The notes beneath the pieces were generated by a model that was not told where the DNA came from, ran no database searches, and was given only the letters and a program-made list of their open reading frames with translations. Shown here piece by piece: positions 35,184-43,594 of a DNA stretch of 64,000 nt. Every line of letters starts with the position of its first letter. The stretch's first letter is position 1. The translations under genes and the position numbers were made by a program. This stretch comes from Tepidibacter aestuarii (GTDB taxonomy: Bacteria; Bacillota; Clostridia; Peptostreptococcales; Peptostreptococcaceae), in assembly GCF_934924865.1 (NCBI RefSeq), contig NZ_OW235315.1, positions 1,984,001 through 2,048,000 of the forward strand, written 5' to 3'.

Positions 35184-36732
35184 TTAGTTTTATTTTTAAA
35201 TTTCCTATACTTCTTTCATTATTATCATCTAAGTAGACTATAGCTTTTGAATTTGTTGAAATTTTAAGTTCTGCATTATATTTCATTTGTAATTTATCAA
35301 ACCAAAAATACGTCAATAATTCTTTAACTTGAAATATTTGAATAGGTTTGTCAACAATACGCTTATCGTATTCTAACTTTATTGTTTGAATATTTTCTTC
35401 ATCTACATCGTTTAATTTACTCTGATCCGGCAAATAGCTTAAGCTTAAAAAGAAACTTAAAAAATCAATTGATTTTATAGCTAAGCTTTCTTTGGATTCT
35501 CTTACATAATCTATAAAATCTTTAATATCTTCTATACTATCTTTCTCTTCTTTTAAATACATGATCATAAGTGAAAATAGCTTAAAATAATTATTTTTCA
35601 TTCTCTGTGTATATACTGTTGTATTATCAACTATATTTTTCGACTTTATATCTACCTCCTTCGGCTTGACATTTTGAACCGTTTTAATAATCTTTTGTGG
35701 AGCAAAAGAACCTTCTATACCCAATCCCTTATTTACTTTTGGCATAAAAAGTGGTTGAAGAGAATACAAAAATTCGTCCATATGCGTATCTAATCTTGTT
35801 AATTTATTAAAATGCTCTTTAAGGTTAAACAAATTCATAAATACATTAATCATAGAGTTTTTATCTATCTCTAACATTTCATTTGGCATCTTTGCTATTT
35901 CTCTAGTATAGTATGATTGAAGATTTGAGCTCTTATTTAGCTCAATATCTATAGCTTTAAGAACCTCAATGTCTTCTGGTGTTAACTTTATATTGTTTTT
36001 TTCTAAAAATACTGTGTCTTTATATAAATTAAGTTTATCTCTTGCATCATTATAATGGCTTGTTTCTTCACTTCTAATTTCGAAAAAATCTCCCCAGTAT
36101 TTTTTATAAATTTTACTAGCATCTTCATGTCCAAATCTATTCATTGCTAAAACTTCATTCTTTATATCTAATTGTCTCAAGGTCTCTAAACTAATATTTT
36201 TTATTGTGTTTAATGCAGCTTTATACTTTCCTTTCTCTATCTGTAGTTTGAATAAGTAAAGAGCCACAGTAAGCTTTGCTTCTTGAGGAATCTCCTTTGA
36301 TGATATTAAAAACTCTAACCCCTTATCTGTAACCCTAAATCCTTCGCCTTTTATATCATAGTCAATATATGAAATCTTAGAGGACCTATTTTTTTTAGTC
36401 TCTGAATCATAATATTTAAATAATATAGGTTCTCCACTTGCTTTAGCTCCTTGAAGTTTAGATAATAACGATTCTACAAGTTCATCCAAGCTTATAGTTT
36501 CATTATTGTCAATTCCTTTTAAATATTCATTTACAAATGATTTTAAATCAAACACCTTCATAGCATATGAGTTAAGACGACCTTCCTCTACCATATATAC
36601 TAATAATGAAATTATTAAGTGTCCCAAATTAAATTGATAATCACTAGACTGCACAATATAAAAATATAATGAATAAACACTTATAATATCTTGTCTATTA
36701 CTTGAATCAGTATAATCTATTTTGTAATCCAT
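35152..36732 (-). CDS. jetA: Wadjet JetA, MukF/kleisin-like subunit
   Basis: 526 residues. The N-terminal region (DIISVYSLYFYIVQSSDYQF, LGHLIISLLVYMVEEGR) and the segment YDIKGEGFRVTDKGLEFLIS look like winged-helix domains. A long helical middle follows (LNLYKDTVFLEKNNIKLTPE and onward), and the C-terminal part has a second wing (FYFDKLQMKYNAELKISTNS region). This is the MukF-like layout of Wadjet JetA. It overlaps jetD by 26 bases at its start. Function by family: kleisin joining the two SMC heads. Confidence 0.8.
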   Translation of the reverse strand: MDYKIDYTDSSNRQDIISVYSLYFYIVQSSDYQFNLGHLIISLLVYMVEEGRLNSYAMKVFDLKSFVNEYLKGIDNNETISLDELVESLLSKLQGAKASGEPILFKYYDSETKKNRSSKISYIDYDIKGEGFRVTDKGLEFLISSKEIPQEAKLTVALYLFKLQIEKGKYKAALNTIKNISLETLRQLDIKNEVLAMNRFGHEDASKIYKKYWGDFFEIRSEETSHYNDARDKLNLYKDTVFLEKNNIKLTPEDIEVLKAIDIELNKSSNLQSYYTREIAKMPNEMLEIDKNSMINVFMNLFNLKEHFNKLTRLDTHMDEFLYSLQPLFMPKVNKGLGIEGSFAPQKIIKTVQNVKPKEVDIKSKNIVDNTTVYTQRMKNNYFKLFSLMIMYLKEEKDSIEDIKDFIDYVRESKESLAIKSIDFLSFFLSLSYLPDQSKLNDVDEENIQTIKLEYDKRIVDKPIQIFQVKELLTYFWFDKLQMKYNAELKISTNSKAIVYLDDNNERSIGNLKIKLIETGGVKFDR

Positions 36733-37780
36733 TTAACAACACCTTCATCTTTTCAAAATTTAATGCTTCTTGAGGAATATACCTATCTTCTTCTATTATT
36801 TTTATAATTTTATTTTGTTCTTCTTCTGATAGTTTTTCAATCAAAGTAGATAATTCAAGCTTGTCTAGCTTTCTTTTATTCTTTAATAGTCTTGATTCAT
36901 AATTTAGAAGTTCTTGATATAAAATCTTAGATAAGTGAATATTATAATCAGGATACTTTTGTAAAAGTGATCTGAAAATATCAAAACCCTCCTGATCAAT
37001 ATCACCGTAGTATAAAAATTTTATATCTGAATTTAAATTATAAACATCTAAAAATTTAAATTTTTTTAATATAGCCCTTCCTTCACCGTATATTACTCCT
37101 TTAATATTTGTTTGAGTTTTATATAGAATGCGAAACAAAGAATAGCATGTATCTTTATTTTCAACAATCAAAACTGTATTTCCATATTTATTCAAATGAT
37201 AATAAAAAGGAGCAATTACATTACAATAATTTAAATCCTCGATTGTAAGATTAAGATTTTTAAGTATATTTAAACCATTTACATAAGATTTTTGAGGTTG
37301 AGAAAGTGCCTTTTCATCTTTGAAAATAATGTAACTAATTTCGTTTAACGTTAAATTTTGTTTATTTTCATCTAAAAAATCAACTATATTCTTAATGTAT
37401 TCTTTTTCTAGATTATATTTATCAGTATTTTTTAAATAATAAGATGAATCAATACCTATATCCTTTCTATATAGAAAATCATCTTTAATCTCCACATTAC
37501 TCATAAGTTTCCATTTATTTATTTTTATATTTCTATGAATAAAATCTAGCTGAATCTCACCTCTTTTGCTTTTTTTCAATTCTAAAATGCTGCTATTTTC
37601 TAGTTCATTTAGCTTATCTATAAATAATTTTCTTTCTGTAGATGACCAGTTAATTATAGGTCTATTATCTATGTGATAGGCCAAATCATATAGATCGATT
37701 GTCTTTTTGTTATATTTTTTTAAAAATTCAACTATACATTTCACCTCATTAACCTCACTTTCAACTTTCTCATTAAACAT
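36707..37780 (-). CDS. jetD: Wadjet JetD, TOPRIM nuclease
   Basis: 357 residues and first gene of the operon. The C-terminal half has the TOPRIM signatures GNTVLIVENKDTCYSLFRIL (conserved Glu) and IKFLYYGDIDQEGFDIFRSL (DxD), as in topoisomerase VI-like JetD/DUF2220, which cleaves plasmid DNA held by the JetABC motor. The N-terminal 150 residues are helical arms. Gene order D-A-B-C fits Wadjet types II/III; type I, as I recall, runs A-B-C-D. No strong ribosome site is visible before the ATG. Confidence 0.85.
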   Translation of the reverse strand: MFNEKVESEVNEVKCIVEFLKKYNKKTIDLYDLAYHIDNRPIINWSSTERKLFIDKLNELENSSILELKKSKRGEIQLDFIHRNIKINKWKLMSNVEIKDDFLYRKDIGIDSSYYLKNTDKYNLEKEYIKNIVDFLDENKQNLTLNEISYIIFKDEKALSQPQKSYVNGLNILKNLNLTIEDLNYCNVIAPFYYHLNKYGNTVLIVENKDTCYSLFRILYKTQTNIKGVIYGEGRAILKKFKFLDVYNLNSDIKFLYYGDIDQEGFDIFRSLLQKYPDYNIHLSKILYQELLNYESRLLKNKRKLDKLELSTLIEKLSEEEQNKIIKIIEEDRYIPQEALNFEKMKVLLNGLQNRLY

Positions 37781-37896
37781 ATCTAATCAACATAATAATA
37801 TAAATACTTTTTCTTATATATTAATTATAGTCTAAATATATACAATTTTCATATTTTTCGTGCAAAGTGTTAGAAATACTATATATTTGTACAAAA

Positions 37897-37927
37897 AAAA
37901 CAGTAGCTTTTAATAGATACTGCTTTT
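37897..37927 (-). terminator. Terminator of the 108-residue gene
   Basis: CAGTA and TACTG arms with a short AT loop and A/T-runs on both sides. It sits between the 108-residue gene and jetD, so Wadjet has its own promoter. Confidence 0.65.
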
Positions 37928-37951
37928 TAAACTTTTCATTTTTTACTAAAT

Positions 37952-38278
37952 TTAAATATCACTTATGCTCTTTAAAAAGGAATCTAATTCGCCTTCTGTT
38001 TCAAATTTGAAAGAATATCCATAATGTATTGGCTTTTCTCCATTATTCTTTCTTTTAGGAAATTGTGTTAATGCTGTACTATGATATTTATTATTGCTTT
38101 TACTTTTCAATTCAGCATTTACTTCTACAATATCTGGATTAAGAACAATGCTTATTTCTTTATTAGGAATTAAATACACCACATTTTGACCTTTAATATT
38201 TTCATATTCTATAGCCTTGCTTGTTTCCTTTTTTAGTTCAAAATTGTTTTTAATAAAAATACTATGTAAATTTTCCAT
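37952..38278 (-). CDS. Hypothetical protein upstream of Wadjet
   Basis: 108 residues: SIFIKNNFELKKETSKAIEY at the start, then strands around VVYLIPNKEISIVLNPDIVE and GEKPIHYGYSFKFETEGELD. It reads as a small alpha/beta protein without signal peptide. The intervening terminator argues against membership of the Wadjet operon. Similar small proteins are encoded alone in many clostridial genomes; no function known to me. Confidence 0.6.
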   Translation of the reverse strand: MENLHSIFIKNNFELKKETSKAIEYENIKGQNVVYLIPNKEISIVLNPDIVEVNAELKSKSNNKYHSTALTQFPKRKNNGEKPIHYGYSFKFETEGELDSFLKSISDI

Positions 38279-38387
38279 TCAAGACTTCCCCTTTCTCCCT
38301 GTGATTACCCATTTTAACATTTTATCATAAATTTGTATTTTATGTATATTTATGGTGCATAAAAGATATCTAAATTCAATCTAAAAT

Positions 38388-38580
38388 TGACACTTATTAA
38401 AATGTTAACTACTGATTTTTAACAGTCTTCCAAAAACTTAGATTGTGATATTACTATATCCGTTAATAAACTTCTTTTGTCTGAGCAGAGCGAGTTTAAG
38501 AAGTTTTAGGATATTGGATAAGACACAATCTTTAGTTTTATAAAAATATTATTATAGTAGCGGCATTTTAATAAGTGTCA
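38388..38580. mobile_element. 193-bp palindromic MITE
   Basis: Terminal inverted repeats TGACACTTATTAAAATG (38388-38404) and CATTTTAATAAGTGTCA (38564-38580) match perfectly. Inside, AGATTGTG/CACAATCT, ATATCC/GGATAT and AAACTTCTT/AGAAGTTT pair in the same nested order, so the whole element folds on itself. No coding capacity. No clear target duplication was seen. Confidence 0.8.
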
Positions 38581-38617
38581 TTTAAGGCTTAACCACTATA
38601 CAATTTTCTAATTATTT

Positions 38618-38705
38618 TTACCAATAAATACGACCGTCTCCATATGAGGCGTATACAGAAACATATCTACCTTCCCCTATAATAGTTCTAATTTTATACC
38701 ATTTG
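38618..38705 (-). pseudogene. Tail of an SH3-domain cell-wall protein
   Basis: The frame KWYKIRTIIGEGRYVSVYAS followed by YGDGRIYW and a stop resembles the last strands of bacterial SH3 domains in amidases and lysins. The rest is gone. Confidence 0.35.
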
Positions 38706-38740
38706 AGACTAGTATCTTATATAGCAGCCTCTAACTTATT

Positions 38741-38792
38741 TATGTGGGTATTAAGTCAGTCGGTAAACCAACTGACCCAATACCCCCACATA
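38741..38792. repeat. Full 50-bp palindrome, copy 6
   Basis: TATGTGGGTATTAAGTCAGT on the left, loop GGTAAACC, and ACTGACCCAATACCCCCACA on the right, followed by TAAAAAAAA. It is the best-preserved copy. Confidence 0.9.
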
Positions 38793-38976
38793 AAAAAAAC
38801 TATTATTAGTTGCTCTTCATATAATTTACTGTTGTATGGCCTTATGTTCTCAGCCAGTTATTCAAAGATTGAATTCAGAAGAGAACAACATTGAAATATT
38901 CAATTAGACAAGACTCTGTTTTTATAAGTATAATTATAAGTAACTTAGATTTAGGACTGGAAGGGAGTAAATATTA

Positions 38977-39669
38977 ATGTGTGATATTGCTATTTCAACA
39001 TCTGCATTCTGTTTGTGGGATATTGGACCTGAACGCAAACTGAACATTTGCAGGGAGTTAGGATTTAATCGTATTGTTATTGCGTTTAGTACATTGAAAA
39101 TGCTTCGCCAGTTTGCTTCATCACCTAAGCTATGTGAAAAATTGACACAGTTTAATCATGTGATGATTCATGCGCCTTGGTGTGGAATCAATTACAAAAA
39201 TAATAAAGCAACGAAAGATGTATTTGCTCATCTAGAGATGATTGTTCAAAAAGTGAAAATTGATGCGGTCATTTTTCACTTTGATTGTATTAAGGATTGG
39301 TCGCAATTTAGAGATTGCTCGTTTCCTTATTATATAAAAAATCCTAATCATGCATCGTGGCAGACTTTTGATGAGGCATTGCATCAACATGGTTTTAATA
39401 GTGTATTAGATATCAATCGATCGATCCGTTTTGAAGACTATATTGATAAATACTTGGATCATCATGGAGAACAGATAAAAGCCATCCATGTGAGTGGCTT
39501 TATTGATGAACTGGGGCGCACCCCCATTGTTGAGAGTGGGCAAATGGAACTACTGAATAAAGTGAAACAAGTCAATGCCCCTATTATTATTGAGGGGCTA
39601 TTTTCGCCAGGCGATTTTCAAGGTATACGAGAAGAAATTAAAGTCATTCAAGAAAGTGTGTATGGGTAA
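38977..39669 (+). CDS. Sugar phosphate isomerase/epimerase-like (AP endonuclease 2 family) TIM barrel protein
   Basis: 230 residues with AISTSAFCLWDIGPERKLNI, CRELGFNRIVIAF, HVMIHAPWCGINYKN, KIDAVIFHFDCI, IKAIHVSGFIDE and APIIIEGLF as successive barrel strands; His and Glu at the strand ends would bind a metal. This is the xylose-isomerase-like fold. The reading frame is visibly richer in GC and uses codons such as CGC, GCG and CTG that its neighbours avoid, and it is on the plus strand between a palindrome and an IS30 remnant, suggesting acquisition. GGAAGGGAG precedes the ATG. Substrate unknown. Confidence 0.75.
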   Translation: MCDIAISTSAFCLWDIGPERKLNICRELGFNRIVIAFSTLKMLRQFASSPKLCEKLTQFNHVMIHAPWCGINYKNNKATKDVFAHLEMIVQKVKIDAVIFHFDCIKDWSQFRDCSFPYYIKNPNHASWQTFDEALHQHGFNSVLDINRSIRFEDYIDKYLDHHGEQIKAIHVSGFIDELGRTPIVESGQMELLNKVKQVNAPIIIEGLFSPGDFQGIREEIKVIQESVYG

Positions 39670-39670
39670 C

Positions 39671-39693
39671 GCTTGTTTTTTCTAGGAAACAGG
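39671..39693 (+). terminator. Terminator of the isomerase-like gene
   Basis: GCTTGTTT pairs with GAAACAGGC (one wobble) and is followed by AATTTTG. Confidence 0.55.
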
Positions 39694-39742
39694 CAATTTT
39701 GACACAACTTAAAGGTCTTATAAATAATCGTACTTACCCCCG

Positions 39743-39758
39743 TTACGGTGAACCATAT
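39743..39758 (+). repeat. GGTGAACC motif downstream of the isomerase-like gene
   Basis: TTACGGTGAACCATATCATA, followed by AATAATATG, here on the plus strand in the sense of the preceding plus-strand gene. Confidence 0.65.
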
Positions 39759-39868
39759 CATAAATAATATGAACAGAGATTTTTGAAAAAAAAGAAATTA
39801 AATAAGGATGTTAATTTATTCTCTTTTTATTTATGATAATTTGTCAAGTTAAGTACAAGACTTTACTA

Positions 39869-39966
39869 TTATCCTAAAGAAAAGACCTCAGAAGGTGTTT
39901 TATATCCTAAACATTTCCGAGGTCTATTATTTATTAAATCTACATAATAATTCAAATCAGTTTCAC
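39869..39966 (-). pseudogene. IS30-family transposase C-terminal remnant
   Basis: The frame DLNYYVDLINNRPRKCLGYK followed by TPSEVFSLG and a stop carries the IS30 ending NNRPRKCLGYKTP.EVF. No inverted repeats found; a dead fragment. Confidence 0.8.
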
Positions 39967-40057
39967 TTTATATGATGATATGCTCCTATTTTCTTATTTT
40001 TTCTACTTTTTAATGTTTGACTATAGCCATGGCATAGCGCAAATAGTTTTAAATATC

Positions 40058-40444
40058 TTACAAAACATAATCCCTTTTATTAAAATATTTTCTTTTTAAT
40101 AGAGTATATATTAATACTATAATTGACCATATGATATTACCATAAAAAGGTTGTTGGTTATATTGTTGATACAAAGTAATACTTACTGTTAAGAAATATA
40201 TAGTATAGATTAGCATAAGCCAGTAGCCCCATTTCTCAAGTTTCAAATATCCATAAGCCATTATTAAAGAAATCATAGACACTAGTACTCTCATTATATT
40301 CTCTGGGAAATTAGGAACTCCAAATCTAACTGCAATTCCAAATTGATCTTTTGCATTTGTAAATAATGTTATTGCTATTACAACTGCTCCAAAAATATAG
40401 AAATACCCAATTAATGTTATCCCTAAAGGTCTTTTTTCAACCAT
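40058..40444 (-). CDS. Small integral membrane protein
   Basis: 128 residues. Four hydrophobic segments: ITLIGYFYIFGAVVIAITLF (9-28), IMRVLVSMISLIMAYGYL (50-67), YWLMLIYTIYFLTVSITLY (74-92) and IIWSIIVLIYTLL (104-116). RPLGITLIGYFYIFGA is the type of start seen in small DUF2127-like membrane proteins. Function unknown; it is isolated between remnants, with GAGGTGG upstream of the ATG. Confidence 0.7.
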   Translation of the reverse strand: MVEKRPLGITLIGYFYIFGAVVIAITLFTNAKDQFGIAVRFGVPNFPENIMRVLVSMISLIMAYGYLKLEKWGYWLMLIYTIYFLTVSITLYQQYNQQPFYGNIIWSIIVLIYTLLKRKYFNKRDYVL

Positions 40445-40544
40445 TCTCTACCACCTCTATTTAATATTGTAAAATTTTATTATTACATCATAACTAAAGA
40501 ACATTGAGTTAATTGCAACTAAATGTTGTCACCATTATATGTAT

Positions 40545-40748
40545 TTACTTAACAAAATCTTTATATTCATAAATATAAAAAACTACACAACCACAATTGG
40601 GGCATACTGCTGCTTTAGGCTTAGCCTATGCACTATTAAAAAAACCTTTACCTTTCTTTTTAATCTTAATTCCATATAAACCACCTTAAACATTAACACT
40701 GCAGCCCTCTATCATTTCAGTTTGGCATTGATTACATATTTTTTTCAT
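40545..40748 (-). pseudogene. Small zinc-ribbon protein, two in-frame stops
   Basis: From the ATG at 40748 (GGAGG upstream) the frame reads MKKICNQCQTEMIEGCSVNV, TAA, GGLYGIKIKKKGKGFFNSA, TAG, AKPKAAVCPNCGCVVFYIYE and YKDFVK, ending in TAA at 40545. CxxC and CPNC form the zinc ribbon of a common clostridial 60-70 residue nucleic-acid-binding protein. The frame is intact in length but has two stop codons, so the protein is lost. Confidence 0.8.
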
Positions 40749-40992
40749 TTTATAATCCTCCATTTTCACATGAATTATTTTCACTTTACTTACTATTTCT
40801 AAATTAATAATAACTAGATTTTAATATTATATGGAATTTTTTTCAACCTCAAAATAATCTCGCCATACCTTTAACAGGTTTGATTTCAAAGTGTACAACT
40901 CATCAATCTATTATGAAAAAAACATTAGTTACTTGTTTTGTAATTCACCATGATTAACTAAATGCATTACTTTTTTATTATTTATTATTAAC

Positions 40993-41265
40993 CTAATAAC
41001 CTAACTGCTCCCCAACAATAATTGCCTTTATTCTTCCTTTAACAAATTGTCCTCTAATTATCACAAAATCATTACAAATTCGATTTGTACTTTTACAATC
41101 CACACAATACCCTAGTTGAACACATGGAGTATCTTTATTCAATCTTTTAGCATCTATCGGTGCTGCATAACTCCTTACCCTCCTTTCTGTTTCTTCTATA
41201 TCTCTAACAATTTTATTTATTCCTGTTACTAAAATAACTTGATTAGGTCCATATTTTTCTTATTG
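40993..41265 (-). pseudogene. LUD-domain (LutC/DUF162-like) protein, C-terminal remnant
   Basis: The frame KYGPNQVILVTGINKIVRDI, continuing IDAKRLNKDTPCVQLGYCVD and RICNDFVIIRGQFVKGRIKA to IIVGEQLGY, matches the end of clostridial LUD proteins (GPK.VI.V.G.NKIV.D...A..R.......NAKRL...TPC..TG.C.DC). The N-terminal half is missing. Confidence 0.8.
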
Positions 41266-41372
41266 AAAGTTAAAGCCCTTGAGACAAGTACTTTTGACTA
41301 CTCTATTTATTGACAAAGAAAATAATATAGTAACGAATTTTCTCACTGTTACAATACTTCAGTTAATTTATT

Positions 41373-42209
41373 TTATTCACTTTTTATAAATTGTAGTGGA
41401 TTGAAATCTCCTAATGGTCCTTTCCACCTATACTTATCGACAGTTCTTTTTCCTATTTGAATTGCTTCTTTTGGACATTGATGTAAACATCTCATGCAAA
41501 GATAGCAATTTTCCCCAAATACTACCCCTTCTTTATTCACTTTTATATTCTTTGCTGGGCATATTTTTTCACATTTTAAGCATCTAATACAATGCTCATT
41601 TGCCCAAAACTCCTTTTTCACTTTTTCTTCAATAATGCGGAATAGTGATCCTAATAGTTTACTCGCAAGGTGAGTTGTAATAACAGATTTTTCATTTACG
41701 ATTAATTTTTCTATATTCTGCTTTTCAAAATCTTCTATTAGTCCTTTACTTATTTCTATTATTTTATCTATTTCTTTAATCTCATTAAAATCCTTATGTG
41801 TTAATTTATGCACTGCTTTAGAGCCTTTTTTTAAAAATGCTAACCCATCTGATCCAGGCATACTGACATCAGTATTTACTAGTCCTATGTATCCTCTTTC
41901 ATGAAATTTTTTTAACACATTTTGCATAGCTACTCCAGTAAAAAAAGCCTTAGTACAAAATATGAAAGCTGTTTTTGTAGTTGTAACTGGTATATCTTTT
42001 AGGAAATCCTTAATAAATTTTGGCGCGTCACCTGCATATACTGGAAAACCAAAAAAAAGAGTATCATAATATGATATAGATTCTTTTTTAAATGATTCTA
42101 TGGGAGCAACGGTTATTTTATTTTTGTTACATTTTAAATGTTGTTTTATATAACGGGCAACAAATTCTGTGTTTCCTGTACCACTAAAATGCAGTATTAA
42201 TATATTCAT
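41373..42209 (-). CDS. EFR1-type flavodoxin/ferredoxin fusion
   Basis: 278 residues. Flavodoxin-like N-terminus MNILILHFSGTGNTEFVARY (FMN phosphate loop SGTGNT) and DTLFFGFPVYAGDAP, then a ferredoxin domain with two 4Fe-4S motifs: CIRCLKCEKICPAKNI (Cys at about 208-218) and CYLCMRCLHQCP (235-246). EFR1 proteins are cytoplasmic electron-transfer proteins of anaerobes with unknown partner. It follows a TetR regulator on the same strand, 90 bases downstream, so the regulator probably controls it. GGAGAGG precedes the ATG. Confidence 0.88.
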   Translation of the reverse strand: MNILILHFSGTGNTEFVARYIKQHLKCNKNKITVAPIESFKKESISYYDTLFFGFPVYAGDAPKFIKDFLKDIPVTTTKTAFIFCTKAFFTGVAMQNVLKKFHERGYIGLVNTDVSMPGSDGLAFLKKGSKAVHKLTHKDFNEIKEIDKIIEISKGLIEDFEKQNIEKLIVNEKSVITTHLASKLLGSLFRIIEEKVKKEFWANEHCIRCLKCEKICPAKNIKVNKEGVVFGENCYLCMRCLHQCPKEAIQIGKRTVDKYRWKGPLGDFNPLQFIKSE

Positions 42210-42299
42210 ACAACCTCTCCACTCTTAATATTTTTATCTTAACTAAGTGTTCTTACCTTACTAGGTGTCCTCAATTTTCTTGAATACTATAGAGTATCT

Positions 42300-42917
42300 T
42301 TATAACATATTACCGCGAATAATAAACTTAATTTGTTCTCCTATGTTCTTGAGCATATCGGAATAAAATTCATTGCTATAAGTGTACTTTGTGAATTGAA
42401 ATATAACACAGCTATATATACTTTCAACAGCTATATCTACATCAAATTCTTTTATTTGTTCATACTTTTTTTTCAGTTTACTAAGTAACTGTCTTGATTC
42501 TTCCATAACTATTTCATCCATACTAAAAAGACTTTTCCTTGCTCCTAATGCTTCTGAGTTATTAATGCTATAAACAACTGAAAAATATTCTTTAAGTAAA
42601 TTTTTATTAACATTGGCCATTTTTTTAATATGAAAATCAATGAGATTAACCAATTCGTTGACTATTATATTTTCATCTATCTTTTCTGGTAGACATACTT
42701 CGTATCTTGCCATATCGAAACCTCTAAAAACAGCTTCAACAAATAACTCTCCCTTTGAGCTAAAATAATTAAAAAGTGTACCTTCTGCAATATTCGTACC
42801 TTTTGCAATTTCAGATGTTTTTACTTTCTTATATCCCTTTTCCTTAAAAACTTTCTCAGCATATTCTAATATAGCCTTTTTAGTATTTTTCTTCTTAATT
42901 TCTCTTAGACCAGCCAT
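42300..42917 (-). CDS. TetR family regulator
   Basis: 205 residues from the ATG at 42917, which has GGGAGGG directly upstream. An ATG 16 codons earlier falls inside the operator and gives an unusual N-terminus. Helix-turn-helix: KKVKTSEIAKGTNIAEGTLF followed by NYFSSKGELF. The C-terminal effector domain is generic. Two tandem palindromes overlap its promoter, and the EFR1-type gene follows, which it probably represses. Confidence 0.87.
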   Translation of the reverse strand: MAGLREIKKKNTKKAILEYAEKVFKEKGYKKVKTSEIAKGTNIAEGTLFNYFSSKGELFVEAVFRGFDMARYEVCLPEKIDENIIVNELVNLIDFHIKKMANVNKNLLKEYFSVVYSINNSEALGARKSLFSMDEIVMEESRQLLSKLKKKYEQIKEFDVDIAVESIYSCVIFQFTKYTYSNEFYSDMLKNIGEQIKFIIRGNML

Positions 42918-42935
42918 ATATCCCTCCCTAAAATT

Positions 42936-42965
42936 ATGAGTATACTCATTTATGATTATACTCAT
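42936..42965. promoter_or_regulatory. Tandem operators of the TetR regulator
   Basis: ATGAGTATACTCAT (perfect 14-bp palindrome, 42936-42949) and ATGATTATACTCAT (42952-42965), 16 bases apart, cover the promoter region. Confidence 0.75.
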
Positions 42966-43093
42966 ATTATATTGGCTTATAATAAAACAGTCAAATTAAA
43001 AAACAAGCCAATGAAAAATAATTGACTTGTTATTTGTTCATATATAATCAGTGTTAGAAATTTACTTAGTAATTTGATATATCAAAAATAAAT

Positions 43094-43579
43094 TCATCCT
43101 CTATTGCTATTTCCATAATTCACTATAGCAGACATTTCTTGATTAGTTATATTGAAGCTCGTATTTTCAGTAATTATTTCTACTATTTGCAATATATATA
43201 TGAATGAACTATCACAGCTATCACCTAAACAATCACAAAAGTTTAGTACTAATGGTTCAATAGTACTCAATTCCTGTACTGTGGTAGGTATAACTTCAGA
43301 TGCTTTGTAATTCCAACATTCTAGTACTCTTGTACGCTCTGTATGATTAGACTTTCGAATTAATCTGTACGCTATGCTAAGCTTTGGATTAAAACCTCCA
43401 ATCTCAAACTCTAAATTTTGAGAGTAGTTAATAAGGACATGAGGATTTTTTATATTTCTTGTATCTACCTTTACTAAAGCTAAATTTATAGGCTTATTAT
43501 TTGGGGTTAAATAATTTGGAAAACTATCCTTAAATACTTTTCCACAATTTAAAAAAGGCATACCTGAACAAACTTTCAT
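43094..43579 (-). CDS. DUF4489-like protein, single domain
   Basis: 161 residues. MPFLNCGKVFKDSFPNYL is followed by INLALVKVDTRNIKNPHVLI, then SIAYRLIRKSN and a CDCLGDSCDS segment. The same order of blocks occurs twice in the next gene: CG.V....LP, I.LA.V.V.T, P.VL..FS..I, RL.R, W.F and C.CL. Clostridial proteins with this domain are small, beta-rich and Cys-containing and are thought to be spore-surface or structural, but no function is established to my knowledge. AAAGGAGGGG precedes the ATG. Confidence 0.7.
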   Translation of the reverse strand: MKVCSGMPFLNCGKVFKDSFPNYLTPNNKPINLALVKVDTRNIKNPHVLINYSQNLEFEIGGFNPKLSIAYRLIRKSNHTERTRVLECWNYKASEVIPTTVQELSTIEPLVLNFCDCLGDSCDSSFIYILQIVEIITENTSFNITNQEMSAIVNYGNSNRG

Positions 43580-43594
43580 GAATTCCCCTCCTTT

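Noticed and set aside
38741..38792. Palindrome as group II intron or riboswitch boundary
   Set aside because: No GUGYG start, no domain V, no conserved aptamer; a simple inverted repeat explains it.
38703..38894. 63-codon plus-strand ORF across the full palindrome
   Set aside because: It is a translation of the palindrome and its flanks, not a protein.
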